Notes under the pieces: model-generated
The model's database searches: none
Told to the model about the DNA's origin: nothing
Seen by the model: the letters and a program-made list of their open reading frames with translations, nothing else
Assembly: GCA_932521025.1 (NCBI GenBank)
Contig: OW051473.1
Coordinates: 11,532,001 to 11,596,000, forward strand
From: Oscheius onirici
Taxonomy: Eukaryota > Nematoda > Chromadorea > Rhabditida > Rhabditidae
Reading direction: 5' to 3'
DNA: 64,000 nt
In this document: positions 21,110 to 33,794 of the stretch, one piece after another
How the letters are laid out: each line of letters begins with the position of its first letter
How positions within the stretch are numbered: the first letter of the stretch is position 1
Translations under genes and position numbers: made by a program

Positions 21110-24100
21110 TTATATCATTCTTCCTCTGGAGTCGTAGTATCCAGCGCTGGAGGGATTGATGCGGTGTAGTCCCGGAGCCAGACGCATCTGAGCCTACAGA
21201 CTGTTAATACATGTAAGGTTAAGTACCTGTGGATCCACAACGTAGGGTCTGAAATAGTGAGTCCGTTTTCTTTCATAAAGGGAGCGTATTCGGGTACAGT
21301 TTAAATAGATCAATCCGAGCATTATAAGTATCTGAATAATGTTTCTCATAATTTCTTCTGCCACTTCTTACAAGCAGGACGAGAAGAACAACTTTCCCTA
21401 CTTGAAAAACTGTGGCCCAGTAGACATCGTCGAGTTGTCCGTGTAGGTCGTTAGTGAAATGAACAGTGGATAGCTGGATCACGGCGACGATCTCCCCATC
21501 AGCGGCACTGTCCCAGTCATATTGAAACGCATCCTACAAACGAGCGAGTGAAAAAAGTTAACAAAAGGATCGTTCCGACGAGGGTAATCAACTAAGAGCC
21601 ATAAATCTTTACAAGTGGTCTTTTACGTGGCATACCACAGCTTCTCAAAATACACAAATTTTGAGCATCCTTATGTTCTTGCAAAGTTGTAGTCTAGACT
21701 GTCCAGCTGGTAGAGAAAATAATTTTACTTTAAAATGTTCGTTCCGGGACCCGTTAAGTGTGCAAACGTTTGATACTCAGTCAACCTACAGTATGAATTC
21801 AACTGACTGAGTATCCAACGTTTGCACGTTAAACGGGTCTAGCAGCGAACCTTTTCGAACCTTTCTTTTTACTGTCATTATCAGCTGAGCCAATTATATC
21901 TGATTTAAACACTGCGAAATTAAAAATTCATATTACTGTTGAAAAACTTCTATTACATATTTTTAAGTTACGTGCATAGTTTTGGGGATTTTGTCTACAA
22001 ATCTTGCTGATATGTACTCAATGTCCAATCTCGAAACAAGGCTAATTTTAACATTAGTCCGCATTTAACGTACCTTCACTATAGCACTGTCAAATGTGCA
22101 TAATCGCATTCCATAGGAGCTGCTCTCTATGCTAATTGTCTCATTCACGTGAAAAATGAAGGGTTCCTCGCTGAAGATGCCAGCCTTGACCAGTTTCTAA
22201 AAAGATTCTTTTTCGAAATCAAAAAGTGACACTACCTCTGTCCCAACAACCATTTTCTGTCTGAATTTCTCAGTAAACTGCAGCACTCCATGGTCTACAA
22301 CTTTTCCAAACTCAACAAAAAGTCTGTCCCTGATTGGAGCCGTCCTCAAATGCTTAGAGGCCAATTCACTCCGGACGAGAATGTTCATCGTCACTGGATC
22401 CCATGTGGCGGCCAGGATGCCACTTGACAGGCACTGATGAGTCTTTTGTTTCTTGAGGGAACAGCCTCCGTCCTGGGCCAAATCGTGGCTTTCTGGAGGG
22501 CAAATGCACCTAAAATCTGAGTTAAGGATGTTAAACATTACGTCTTACGTTGTTTTAGACAAGCAGCCATTTTCACAGACGACTCCATTAGCCAAGAGAC
22601 ATTTGCTCTTATTGCTTCTCGGAGACACAGCTCGAACATCTTCTGTCTCCGTCGCTGTGGCTCTGTTCACAATTTCTACCTTCAAAAGCTTTGGGGCTTC
22701 GGAACTTCTAAAAAAAGTGTGTCTGCTTATATTACGTAAGTATGTACTTTTTGGGGGGAACTGTTGTACTCTCCACAGTATTTGAAGCAACAGACGTTAT
22801 ATCTGGAGCACTGGTGGTTACAGCATTAGGAGCGCTGGGGGAAGAAACTTGAAGCTCTTTCTGAAAAAGACTCGTAACTTTAGAATCTTCGTAAAGAAGT
22901 AAGCTTGTCTGAGATGGCCACCTAGTATATTTTTTAAATTTAGGACCATTGGTATCTGTGGTTCTCTTTGATGCGTTGACATCGAACAAGAAGCCAAGAA
23001 ATTTAGATAGACTCAGATTGGTTAGGGACACACAGAGTCCGCCACAGAAACCATAGCATTATAATAGTTTGGTATAATTGTTTCAACTGGGGCAGGAACA
23101 ATCCTTTTGCTACAGTTGGCGATTGGATAAGAAAGATTGACCTTGAATGACAAGTTTATCAAGAGAAACTAGAAAAGAGAGCGATCGGAGCATGAGTAGG
23201 GAACAAGATCGATTTAAGAAGGTCTTTGTTAAAAGTTGATAGCTGGTAAGACTCACCTTAAGTTTGTCAAAAGTTTCAGTTCTCGTCTTGTTCAGAGGAG
23301 TCATCTTTATAGGAGTGATATCAGCTCCTACTTCCAGAATCGTCGGAGATATACGTTTCTCTTTCGAAATCACTGGCGCTATAGACGTTGTAAGTGTCTC
23401 TGTTGTAGTTGATTTTGGAGGGGGTAATGTGGTGCTAGGCGGCGGAGGAATAGTAGTGACTGGTGTTTCTCCAGCTCGATTGATGGCTTCAGCTTTTTCA
23501 ATTGGTAACGGACTGACTGGGTCCTGAAAACCGTTTAAAGCATTCCCTTTCTTTTAATTCACCTTCCCCGCTGCTGCGACAGCTTGAATCTTTGCCCCTC
23601 CGGCAGCTGGCACCTCCTTTGCCTGATTGACAGTCAAATCAGCGCCGATATTGAAGACAGTCTGCGGGACAACCTAGGTTTTTTGACTGGTCGAAGATTA
23701 TTCCAAACAAACGAGACCTGTTGTTCTTTCTGCTCTCCATCAGCACTCGTCCTTGGCGGAGGTCTTTTATTCCAAGACTTCTCCATCACCGTCGTGCCCT
23801 CAATAACTCCACAGTGACCGCAACTTCCTACGGAAAGTGAGGCTAAACGGGGCAATTAGAGGCCGACAGATGGGGGATTTCTTACATTGAATGTTGCAAC
23901 TAGTACACTGGAAAGGAGTAACTCGTACAAGCCCAAACTTGGCTCGCTTCCTGTGCTCAGTCATTATGGCGCAAACCTTAACAGCCTGTATTTCCAAGTT
24001 GGGGGAAGAAAAACCTGGACTCCATAGTCTTCATCTTCCGGAATATCTACTGGAATTGTAGTCACCGTACCGTCTACCTTTACATCCTTTTTGGTAGCCA

Positions 24101-26082
24101 GCTGCCATGTCACGAAAGGAGGAGAGCCTTTCATCTGAGCGGGTCCGTATCTCAGGTGGTAGTAGAGAGGCTTTATAACGCCCTTGGGAGCCGTCCATGT
24201 AATCATGGCTTTTCCTTTATCTCCACCGATGTCAACCACTTCCGAACAAACTGGATTAATATCTAGAAAAGAGTGTTGGGAGAGCCTTAGCCTCACCTTT
24301 ACTGCAAATTTCCAGGGAAGGAGTCTTCTCGCAGTCTATTTCGATGTTCTTCTGGATGCTATGGGGCTCGAGACGAACACATCTAAATCGAAGATGTTAT
24401 GTTTCTTAACGAGTAACTGTTACACATATTTGGTTCAAATATAAACTTTTTTTGCGAAACTTTTGTATGGAAGATTTCATTTTTGCTGTTCTGACATGAA
24501 TCTTTTGATCGTTATGTCGTCAACTATGCCGAGTTTTAATAAAAATAATTGTTTGCCCAAAAATATCTGTAATGTAAGGTTGCTACATTGGGGAAATGCT
24601 AGAATTTCGAGGCTTTGTAACTTTTTATTTCGAGTTCTCTTTTTTCAATTGTACCAACTTTAATGTTTTAGGAGCAAAACCCGTTTTGTTGGTATGGTAC
24701 TAAAACTATTAAAGATGTAAGGTATTGGAACAAATACTTTCTTAGAGGCGAAGGAAACGTACCTGGGAAGCATCCTTACTTCAGCCCACAGCCTGCATCT
24801 CGCGTCGAGAACCGAAGAAGGAAGAGAGATTGCTAGACGCCCTCCAGACTTCATAATCTCCTGAACTTGAATTTCACATAGCTTTTCATCTAGATGTTAC
24901 AATCTTCGGTTGGGGCAACTCTTCCTCCGGCGTGTGACACTGTATTGGATATAGTGCGGGAGCCTCGTAGCCATAAATATCTCCGTCCGAGTATCCCCTA
25001 CAAGAGTCATTATCTGAGGATTTATGGTGCCAAATTACTTGGGCAATGTCCAGCGCACATAAGCCTTGAGCGTGTCCGACTGTGAGCTATTCCTTGGGGG
25101 AATCTCAACAGAGATCTGATTCTGGTTCAAGGAGAACGGTGGCAACTGGACGGGAATGGCTCTCGGACGGAACACTACAAAAGTATCGTCAGGATTCGTA
25201 CTCCTGACAACGACAAGTATCCTGAACTTTGGAGTTACAGTAACCCTTAAGAGAAAATCAAAACCTGAACTGATAGTCTCGACAAGGATCCAAGACAGAA
25301 AAATTTATTGTAGGAGTGGAAGAGGCGCCCTAAAATGTCTCTCAGTCAAAGAAATGGAAAAATACTCACAGCAAAGTACCAATCGTCCGGCTGGGTACTG
25401 ATCGTTGAATACTCGAAAACGTAGGCAAAAGCAGTTGGCCACGGAGACATTTGTATCCGGATTGTGTGAGAATCGATGTAAACTGTCTTGACTTCTGGGA
25501 TTTGGTCGACAATGTCGGCTGAAAAAAATTCTTACTGTTTTGACCAACTGTTCAGATGTTTCAGATTAGTACTACCAAAACAGTCAACCAACGCGCTTCC
25601 GACAGTAAGAGTACGATCATTTTTACACTAAAATGAGACTTTGCTAACAGAGACAGTTTTAGTTTTCACAGAAAGCATTTTACCATGCTGTTAATCAGAA
25701 TTAGTACTGGAGACACTAACCTTTAAGAAGCTGAGTTTCTACAGTAGAACATCTCCCAGGAGTCTTTTGCATTGGACAGTTGCACTGACTTGAAGTTGAC
25801 TGGAAAAAAACAGTATGCTCGGTTTGTTTTGACAGTATCGTATAATCCTTCACGTCTTAAGAGCGTTATTGTGCCCTGTTTTATCCATCCGGCCCCCGCC
25901 AGAAGGACTAGCCGCAATTATGAACAACACAGTCGCGGGGTAATTGGTCAGAAAGTAAGAAAGGCTTTCGCCTTAAACGTACCGTTCCGGACTGCATGCA
26001 TTTGGAGTAGCATTCGAGGGAACATTTGCCGCGTTGACTCGGGCCAGCCGTAACAAGAGCCACCAGAAGCGGCAGCAGCCAC
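21110..26082 (-). CDS. Large FnIII/EGF-like secreted or membrane protein
   Basis: Many minus-strand exons from ATG 26080-26082 to TAA 21110-21112. Order: signal peptide (MWLLPLLVALVTAG); Cys-rich start (KCSLECYSKCMQSG, CNCPMQKTPGRC); fibronectin III-like strands (EVKTVYIDSHTIRIQ, FAYVFEYSTIS, DPCRDYQF, then CSEVVDIGGDKGKAMITWTA and KPLYYHLRYGP). A Pro/Thr-rich linker follows (TTIPPPPSTTLPPPKS and similar), then an EGF-like piece (CLLANGVVCENGC, CICPPESHDLAQDGGC), a conserved-looking region (CLSSGILAATWDPVTMNILV) and a C-terminal hydrophobic stretch (VFQVGKVVLLVLLV) before a short tail. The beginning resembles anosmin-type Cys-rich plus FnIII proteins, but the EGF part and possible membrane segment do not. 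Several intron choices in the middle are uncertain. It is likely an extracellular adhesion or signalling protein. Confidence 0.6.
21748..21839. repeat. Imperfect 36-bp inverted repeat (hairpin)
   Basis: Arms 21748-21783 and 21804-21839 are near reverse complements (GACCCGTTAA...CTCAGTCA against TGACTGAG...GGGTC) with a 20-bp spacer. It lies in an intron of the FnIII/EGF-like gene. It could be a small MITE remnant or a structured intronic hairpin. Confidence 0.7.
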
Positions 26083-28900
26083 ATTGATAGAGCGCGCTCT
26101 TGGGAGCACCGCCACACGACCATATGGTCACAAAATTTGCATAGACGACTCCAAAATCTGACTGGGTGGTCCGATGAGAGGAAGTAATAATTGACTAATC
26201 GATGAAAGTTTGTCTTCTTTTGAGTGACGACAAATGAGTGAGGGAGACTCGCGCCGAAAGTGGCAGTGTTTGTCTGAAACCAGGTCAAAAGTCGGGATTC
26301 TCTCTGGGCCGGAATAGTCACCTCCCTCCTGGGCCACGCCTCCCACGATTAGCGTAACTGTGCCGCAAAGTTACTCTCCCTAAACGACTCCCTTTGAGGA
26401 TCTCAGAGCGATCGAGTGGGCGAAAACATAGCCCGGTATCTCGTGAAAAGATCGTAAATAACGGTGACAAATAAGCTTAGTAGTTGTGAGAAAGAATGAG
26501 TTGGCATTGTTCAGTGTCACGAGGTGCCTGGCATCACCTGACGGTTATTTTGAGATGGGCCATTTCAGTGACGTGGCCCGTCTGGGATACTGTGCTCTCG
26601 TCTTTACGTTCTAGAAATGGGCTGACATGGTGATCAGATGACCATTCTTGTCCGGACTATCAGTAGCTTGATGACACGAATCGGACTGGACGGTATTGGT
26701 TGCTACCTGGCCCCGAACGTGCACCATACACCAGAAGTTTGTATTTCAGAGAGTTTTTAGGAACTCTACCCCCTTGGTGAAAAATACTCTTGTTCAGATT
26801 TTCAACAGCTTGATGACACGTATTGGACGGGACGGCAATGTTGTTATCTGATCCCGCATAGCTACAGGAGCTTGTCTCTTAGATGCGATTTTCAGTGCTC
26901 TGCCTACACTCGCCCCACACAGTGACAAAATGCCATTTTAATAGCTTGGGACTGTACTAGTTGTTATCTAGCCACTCGGGTGTACTCATAGCTCCAGGCG
27001 TTAGTCTCTCAAGGCATTCTTCGGAGTTCCACATGATGTCGGGAGAAAACTTTGCCTGAACTGAGTTGTTGCTATCCCTTTTTAAAAAAAGTGCTACTTG
27101 ACAATGGGTAAAGTGCCTGCGGGCTCAGATCATACCGAGATCCCGATAGTCTCTGTAGTGAACCAGGTGAGCATACTCTCTGGACACTTCTGGTCAGTGA
27201 TACCGTACGACATGTTTTCGTCCCTTTCTCAAACAACAAAACCTCAAAACCCCCGAAAGCTAATTTTTTTTCCGAAAACAGTCAAGCCAGAACAACAAGA
27301 TTACTGTAGTCACTCCCGTCACTGTCTGTTTTGTAAAAACCTGTTTTTGTTAAAGACATCTCGTCCGACTTTCAAAAGAAAAAACTGTTCTTCGTGCGCA
27401 CCTGGAGCATTGTTTCGACCAGATGTCACTCAAAACGGTACATGTCCCGGACATCTCGTTGTCTGGAAAGACTTTCGAAATGTTTCGAACCTGAGGATTG
27501 CCGCGCGAAGAAGAACATAGACCGTATGTTCCTTGACCAGTCGTTTTTCATGTTGATTCCTGCCAATTGCGAAGAGAGTGCACGAATGAATCGCATTCAT
27601 AATTTGACTCTGTTCTTTCAAGATTTCCATCTCCTTGGAATGGTCCAGTAGTTATGACTAGCCGGTAGAATCCTCATTTGGCACTGAGTCTGCGACTCTC
27701 CGATACCTCAACTTTGTCTTTTCAATCCCAACCTGTCTCTGGTCGTTTAAAGTCCATTATCAACAGACGGCCAAACGCGGGCTCAAAATGTCACTCGTCT
27801 CGTGACTGGTACCATCCCACCGCACCCGTGCTCATCAGTATATCCCGCTAACAGTGCCTCTCCAATAACACAGTTCAGCTCTGTCTCTTCAATTCCAACT
27901 GTAATCTCATTCAAATTAGTATACCGGTAGTATATCATTCTTCTTGTGAAGTCAGGTTACCAAAATCGGCGTTTGACATTCCAAGATGTCCTGTCGCCTC
28001 TTTATCCGAGTAATTTCATATGCCAATACCTTCACAAATCAGTCTTTTGATGAGATCCATTCCCCCTGTTACGTCCTACAGTCAGCCTCACGTGTTTACC
28101 CTTATTACAACGTGACTTTTCTCAACTCTCCGCCCCTTTGTCCCACCTCTTTCAGATCCTATAAATTCTTGCATTGTCTCATCTCATTCCGAAATAGAGC
28201 CCATTTCTTTTGTGTCCACAGCCCGCCACTTCGGACCTCTTCGATGTTCCAAAAATGACGTCGCATGTTTGTTCGTCGTCCACCTGTCGACCCGCAAGAT
28301 TTTGAAATCTGTACTGATCATTCTCGTAAAAGAGAGGTGTTCTGAACCTTTTTCTCCTTATTCCCACTCCGAAAGCCGTTTCTCCAAACATTGTCATATC
28401 ATTGCCTAAAAAATTCGACAATAGGGTCGCCCGGCTGAAACATCTGGCCATCTCTCTTTAGATTTTGAAAAAATTTACTGATATCTCGTCCCACTTTCGA
28501 TTTTTATGATGACGGACAGTTGCAAAACTTGACCCAAGAGCTGATACTAGCCGTTCCCTTCAACATTTCTTCACAGAAAACAACTCACTTTGTTTATTGG
28601 AAAAGTCATTTCAATGACTGGCAAAGCCCTCGCGACACCCCCATTTTTGTGACTCGTTTCCTGCGAAAACACTGCTCTAGTCAAACGCTAATGATCGGAA
28701 ATGGTTTTCTCACCCATCTACCTGCGTTTCTTATTAGCGCAGTTCTGATTTCTCACGCCGCGAGGCCTATTGTTTTTTGCTGGCGGCGAGTTGGTGAAAA
28801 AGTATGCCAGTCTCACGCACATGGTACCGGGTCATGTTGGGAACTGCGCGTAACTCTTAGTAGAACTCCCCACTCTTTCAGACTATAGTGGTCTCTCTGC
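26083..28900. other. Intergenic with degenerate tandem repeats
   Basis: No supportable gene. The block at about 26655-27010 contains three diverged repeat units (listed separately). Open frames on both strands lack motifs. Confidence 0.35.
26655..27010. repeat. Three diverged tandem units of about 140 bp
   Basis: AGCTTGATGACACG recurs at 26664 and 26807, and a shortened AGCTTGGGACTG at 26943. Each is followed by a similar GGTTGCTACCTGGCC / TTGTTATCTGATCC / TTGTTATCTAGCC block. Spacing is about 143 and 136 bp. Confidence 0.55.
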
Positions 28901-29290
28901 ATCTCTGTCTCTCTCCTTATGAAATTCAAAATATTACTGGCAACCGGAATTTCATTCATTTTGTGCATCTCAATGATGAGAGGCACTCTATCATTCATTT
29001 TTGACACTCTCGCAGCCCACAACACAGCACATCATCAAATGCTGGTGTTGAATGTCTCAATACTGTATTGGTGGCATCTGTCAACTGTTTTGGTCCTTCC
29101 CACCTGGTAAACACTGAAAACAACCGCCACATTTGGTCTCGCTGATCCTATCAAGATTTTCGAAATTCCTCTCTCCTGCATTCATTACACAAACTTTGCC
29201 TATCCAGGGGGTACCTGAGACATCGTTCAGTATGTTTGATGTGGTGGAGTTTCGGAAGATGCAGCGTTATTCGCTGTATTGTCGCTTGCA

Positions 29291-29542
29291 GCGCAACCGC
29301 AAAGAAAACCTGAGGTGGATGAAGAACTACTGCGAAGACTCTGGGAGTCACCCTTGATGAACTGGATTCTACCGTCTTCGCCGCTTCGCATCTACAAGGA
29401 ATGGTACCACGATCAGATCAACGCTGAGCTCGAGGGATTGGACATGGAGCTTCTTCCGCCTTGGAGCATGCCTACGCGCTTCTGTGAGTTCACCAATCTG
29501 AAGGAGTACAGCGTGGATGTTATTGATCTCGACTTCATGTAG
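29291..29542 (+). CDS. Probable last exon of an unrecognised gene
   Basis: After an acceptor-like CGCTTGCAG an open frame reads PQRKPEVDEELLRRLWES, NWILPSSPLRIYKEWYHD, AELEGLDMELLPPWSMP and RFCEFTNLKEYSVDVIDLDFM, then TAG. The composition looks coding, but no ATG is in frame nearby and the upstream exon is unresolved. A signal-like frame at 28919-29110 (MKFKILLATGISFILCIS) could be a first exon. I recognise no family. A run of 14 C bases follows the stop. Confidence 0.4.
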   Translation, partial: AQPQRKPEVDEELLRRLWESPLMNWILPSSPLRIYKEWYHDQINAELEGLDMELLPPWSMPTRFCEFTNLKEYSVDVIDLDFM

Positions 29543-29799
29543 ATTGCCACCCCCCCCCCCCCCGCCCTGTGTACTACGTATAAAGAGATTGTCACCTTAT
29601 TTTCTCTTAGTCTGCCTGTCTTTCAGTGAGTTTCGACAACAACTTCACTATCCTTAGCTTCCACATATCCTGTCACAAACGTAGTAGATCTCTACTTGTA
29701 GCTTTCATTTCCAAAACTCTATATTCCCTTCCCATATATTTTGTATGCATAATCACGAACAATGTATATTTGGATATTTACTAAAGGTAGCTAAACCGA

Positions 29800-30206
29800 T
29801 GTTCGCGATGCCTTTTTCAAGCAAAGGAGAAGAAAGAGTTGAGAATCATGAGAGAAATACCACTGGGAAGTACAAGGAGGAGGAAAAAATTGGTTGAACT
29901 CCACTTGAGGGTAAAGGAGAGCGAAGATCCGCACGGCCGCGGTTGCCGATAGGGACCGTTGGGAACTCCTGGAGGAAAGTAGGGGAGTTTTTAAGAAAGG
30001 CCTGATTTTGAAATGTACACCACACAAACAGTACTGTGAAACGTTGCCTCTCTGAACTGAAGAGAAAGTACACGATCCATGAGACCAACCGGACTACCTT
30101 CCACAATCTGCTGAACAAGCTCGTGACGAGCTTGGATGAAGATTCCTTCCTGCCGCCTCAGCCAGTAGTCCTGAGTCGTTTCCAGAACTATAAGACTACA
30201 CGATGA
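29800..30206 (+). CDS. Possible exon cluster of a coiled-coil-like protein
   Basis: Fragments that look coding can be chained: KEKKELRIMREIPLGSTRRK and KLVELHLR before a possible intron, DRWELLEES, then a longer stretch with KRCLSELKRKYTIHETNRTT, FHNLLNKLVTSLDEDSF and VVLSRFQNYKTTR ending in TGA at 30204-30206. AATAAA follows at about 30254. The joins are not certain and no start was found. Function unknown; the charged, Leu-spaced residues suggest helices. Confidence 0.3.
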
Positions 30207-30259
30207 AATAGAGCCTACACACTACACTATCATACAAACCAAAATGTTACGGAAATAAA

Positions 30260-32440
30260 CTTCAGTCTAAACTATTTCTGTTGTGAAAGGGGAATGGGTA
30301 CCTCCGTTTGCCTTCATCAATGTGGGTCTATACCTTTCGGCAAAGTAAAAAGTAACTAGGTTGAAAAATGAACGAAATAACGACGATAAACAAGCATCTC
30401 ATCATTTTCAAGTTTCACTGTAAAGCTGCTAACTTTGTCGTCTGACGACGTCATACCCCCCTTCGTACCCCTACGATTGTAATAGAACTTTCCAAGTTCA
30501 CAACTTAATTGTTGCCTAAATTCTCGACAGGACATAACTTGTTACCTGCGGCTTCAGAGTGCCAAACCATAGAGGGACTTGAAAACAGTGAAAAGGGGAG
30601 TATTTCGAAAAACGGACGTGGTAGCCGGATTCCTCGCAAAACTTCGATGAAACAGGTGCCCTCAGATTCAAATTTTGACAGAGCAGAGGGGTTGAAAAGT
30701 TCGAAATACACTTCGGGGGACCTTAGCATTTTAATAAAAGAGGATACTTGTGTTTTACGAAAGTCGAGGCATCCAATCGAAACTCTGAAAATAGCCTTCT
30801 TCCAAGTCTATCGTGCCGGAACAAAATCGTAATTTGAAGAGCGCAAAACAACAAAAAACTGATCTTGCAAGACAAGAGATGCAAATTCAATATTCCTCCA
30901 ATTTCATGCCAATATATTTGAACGTTTGTATGCAATGTGGCGGTCTTTCTTCGGCCCGGCAGTCCTTCTCTCTCATGCAAGATCTTTGGCACTCTCACGC
31001 TCAATTTCATTTAAACGCTGTACTAATTCGTTGGCACTAATGTAGGTATATTACATTTCTCACATGAAGGCTCCGAACAGACTTGAAGTCTTGACTCTCG
31101 GTTACTTAAAGCCGCTTTGCGTTTGTTTTTAGGCGCAGCTGATGGACAGAAGCTTCATTTACGCGAACAAAGGTGAGCTGTCGGGTCCTAATCTTCTGGA
31201 TCGCAGACGTCAGTGACACGCCTCGGTTGAGCGGAAATCGGCTAGCGCCAAAATATCGGCAGAGTGGCCACACCATGTGCATTCATCCTGTTGAACTTTG
31301 TCGAACCGCGTGATATTTAAAATGTCAGCTTTTCGTTAGGATCCAGGCGCAAAGAGAGAGTATTGTTTTCCCTCTTGGCGAATCTTTGAAACGTAGACTA
31401 GAGTTCTTGAAAAGGAGCGCGAAAATTCAATCTGTATCCCGTCCAACTTCTTCATTTGCAGAACGTTCAGGCATCAAGCTTCTCTCTCCTAAAAGGCGAG
31501 AGAGCAGAATGCCTATCTTATCTATCTTATTAAAATCTTGAACCTCGCTCTCCTTTCTCTTTAATCCCTCGCTCACTTCTTGATTTCAATTTTTAAGAAC
31601 TTGTTAGTCTTGGCAGTTCTTGGAGTGCCCTGCAGTTCTCTACACTTCCCCCTAATTTTCTCCCACTCCACGCCATATCAATCTTTGCCAGAGAGACATT
31701 GAAAAAGTACAACTTAAGCTTTTTGTTCGACGATATTTTAGAAATTAGGCGTCATAAACGTTATTGGCGCGGGCCACAATTTAAGCGGCCCTCAAATAAT
31801 CAGCAATTCCGACAGTTGTATTTTATGGCAATGTTGATCCCTGAGCAATCTACACGGGGCTGCTGTCAAAGCCGTCGCGTGCTTCCCAAAGACACATCCT
31901 TCTGATTAATTGTCGTTAGCTCTTCTTATTCCTTACAATGTTCTAGACGATTTGTCTCTCTCTCTCTCCTCTCCACCAATGAAATAATTTGGCTGTCGAT
32001 TCTTGAGCCCAGAGGTAACTGAATTTTCCTCTTTGAGAGTTCCAAAACAAACGTACATGTGACAAATTGGTCGCTCCAGTAGGACATCAGGACCACTCGT
32101 CGCCCTGATGTTTCCAGCTCGCACTTTTACGATCGCGTCTGCTGATCTCTGCCTTCCGACAAGGGCAACCAATCGGGTTTAAGCACGTTCCTTTCCTGTT
32201 ACCTTACTTTCACTTCCAATCCAATTTTCCACTTTTTGTTCAACCACAGTTTCTGAACGAGAAGTACATGGGGTCTCCTTCAGTACTGAATAGAGTCTTG
32301 TGACTATTCCATAAGGAAAGGAATGGGCGTGAAACAGGTACTAACTAGAAATCACGTTCACAAAACTTTTGGGTTTCAACTTTTAATATGAGTATTAATA
32401 TGAGTACGAATATTTAATTTTTTTAACTTTTAATATACAA
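30260..32440. other. Gene-poor stretch, nothing recognised
   Basis: Overlapping open frames at 30505-31040 occur on both strands without motifs or splice support. No RNA gene or repeat was supported. Confidence 0.35.
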
Positions 32441-32447
32441 TGGAAAC

Positions 32448-32511
32448 GTGATGGCGCAGTAGATACCAGCGCCAATCTTAAGGTCCCAAGTTCAGACCCA
32501 GTTTCGGTCAC
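32448..32511 (+). repeat. Degenerate tRNA-like (SINE-type) sequence
   Basis: TGGCGCAGTAGA resembles an A box, and AGTTCAGACCC 30-40 bp later resembles a B box. The ends GTGA/TCAC could pair. The anticodon arm does not fold, so it is a tRNA relic or SINE head rather than a working tRNA. It lies about 290 bp before the foldback element. Confidence 0.35.
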
Positions 32512-32797
32512 TTTTAGCCTTCCGAAAGTCACTAAATTCTTAGCAGCATGTTGCGGAGGCAAGGCGTCCCCTCTTCCTAAACGTATCTCTAAAGCGACCT
32601 GGCTCCTCAAGCAGCACATGAGGGAGTTTGTTTCTTAGAGCTACTTTTTGTTTAACAGAAACGTTCGGTTTTAGTTTACAGTGATCAGAGCTACTCATTC
32701 ACCCAAAATGAGAAAGTCTTGAAAGCGTGGACGAGCCTACACTTTAAATGCTTCACGCTTAGCTTCTGTTTACTTCCGATGATATATTCGTTTAGTA

Positions 32798-33794
32798 TTA
32801 GGACGCCAACTAAGTATTTAAAAAACACTCATAACTTTTTGCAACTTCAACGAAATCGGGCAAACTCGGTTCCAAAATGTAGGTCTATCCTAGGCCGAAT
32901 TAATAAGCTATATGAGAGATCTGGTTATCTTATCGTCTGAGCACAGTGAACGGTTTAAGTTTTGATCAAGACACCATTTTGGCTATAACTCTTCAGGGTT
33001 GCATCCTACTAAAAAGTTCTCAACTAGTGAAAACCTCAGCTCAATGAGACGAGTATTTTGCTTTTTTGAAAAACGATTTTTGCTTTCGGATCAGGTCTAA
33101 ACTGAAAATGTCCGGATAGCGCAGTGGGTTTGGAAATTTCACACTGGAACAACCAGGGTTCGAGCCCGCCGAAAGAAATTTTTTTTGTTTTTTAACTGTA
33201 GCATTCTATCACCCATGCACAATATCAGCTCGATTGGTTGCTTAATTTTGGATGGGGAACGATTTTGAGGGCCAAATTTCAGCATGTACCTCATGGTGAT
33301 TTTTGAGCTCGAATTTGATTCTTTGAGAAAATTGCTGAATCGTTTGAGCTGACATTTTGCAAGGATGATTGTTAGGCCAGTAGAATGCTACAGTTAAAAA
33401 ACAAAAAAAAATTCTTTCGGCGGACTCGAACCCTGGTCAGCCTTCCAGTGTGAAATTTCCAAACCCACTGCGCCATCCGGACATTTTCAGTTTAGACCTG
33501 ATCCGAAAGCAAAAATCGTTTTTCAAAAAAGCAAAATACTCGTCTCATTGAGCTGAGGTTTTCACTAGTTGAGAACTTTTTAGTAGGATGCAACCCTGAA
33601 GAGTTATGGCCAAAATGGTGTCTTGATCAAAACTTAAACCGTTCACTGTGCTCAGACGATAAGATATCCAGATCTCTCATATAACTTATTAATTCGGCCT
33701 AGGATAGACCTACATTTTGGAACCGAGTTTGCCCGATTTCGTTGAAGTTGCAAAAAGTTATGAGTGTTTTTTAAATACTTAGTTGGCGACCTAA
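32798..33794. mobile_element. Foldback (long inverted repeat) element with tRNA-like arms
   Basis: The left arm (32798-33208, 411 bp) and right arm (33381-33794, 414 bp) are near-perfect reverse complements around a unique core of about 170 bp. Termini are TTAGG...CCTAA, flanked by TA on both sides, which fits a TA target duplication as for Tc1/mariner-type MITEs. No transposase frame is present. Each arm contains a tRNA-like block (left about 33110-33175, right about 33415-33475 on the opposite strand) with A-box TGGCGCAGTGGG or TAGCGCAGTGGG and B-box GGTTCGAGTCC or GGTTCGAGCCC. So the element carries two convergent pol III-type promoter sets. Confidence 0.85.

Noticed and set aside
29550-29563. 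14-base C run, and the 12-base G run at 37848-37859
   Set aside because: Noted as low-complexity tracts; no evidence for function, and such runs are common sequencing trouble spots.
33113-33180. Functional tRNA gene in the left foldback arm
   Set aside because: A and B boxes are present but the acceptor, anticodon and T stems do not pair properly, so it is only tRNA-like.
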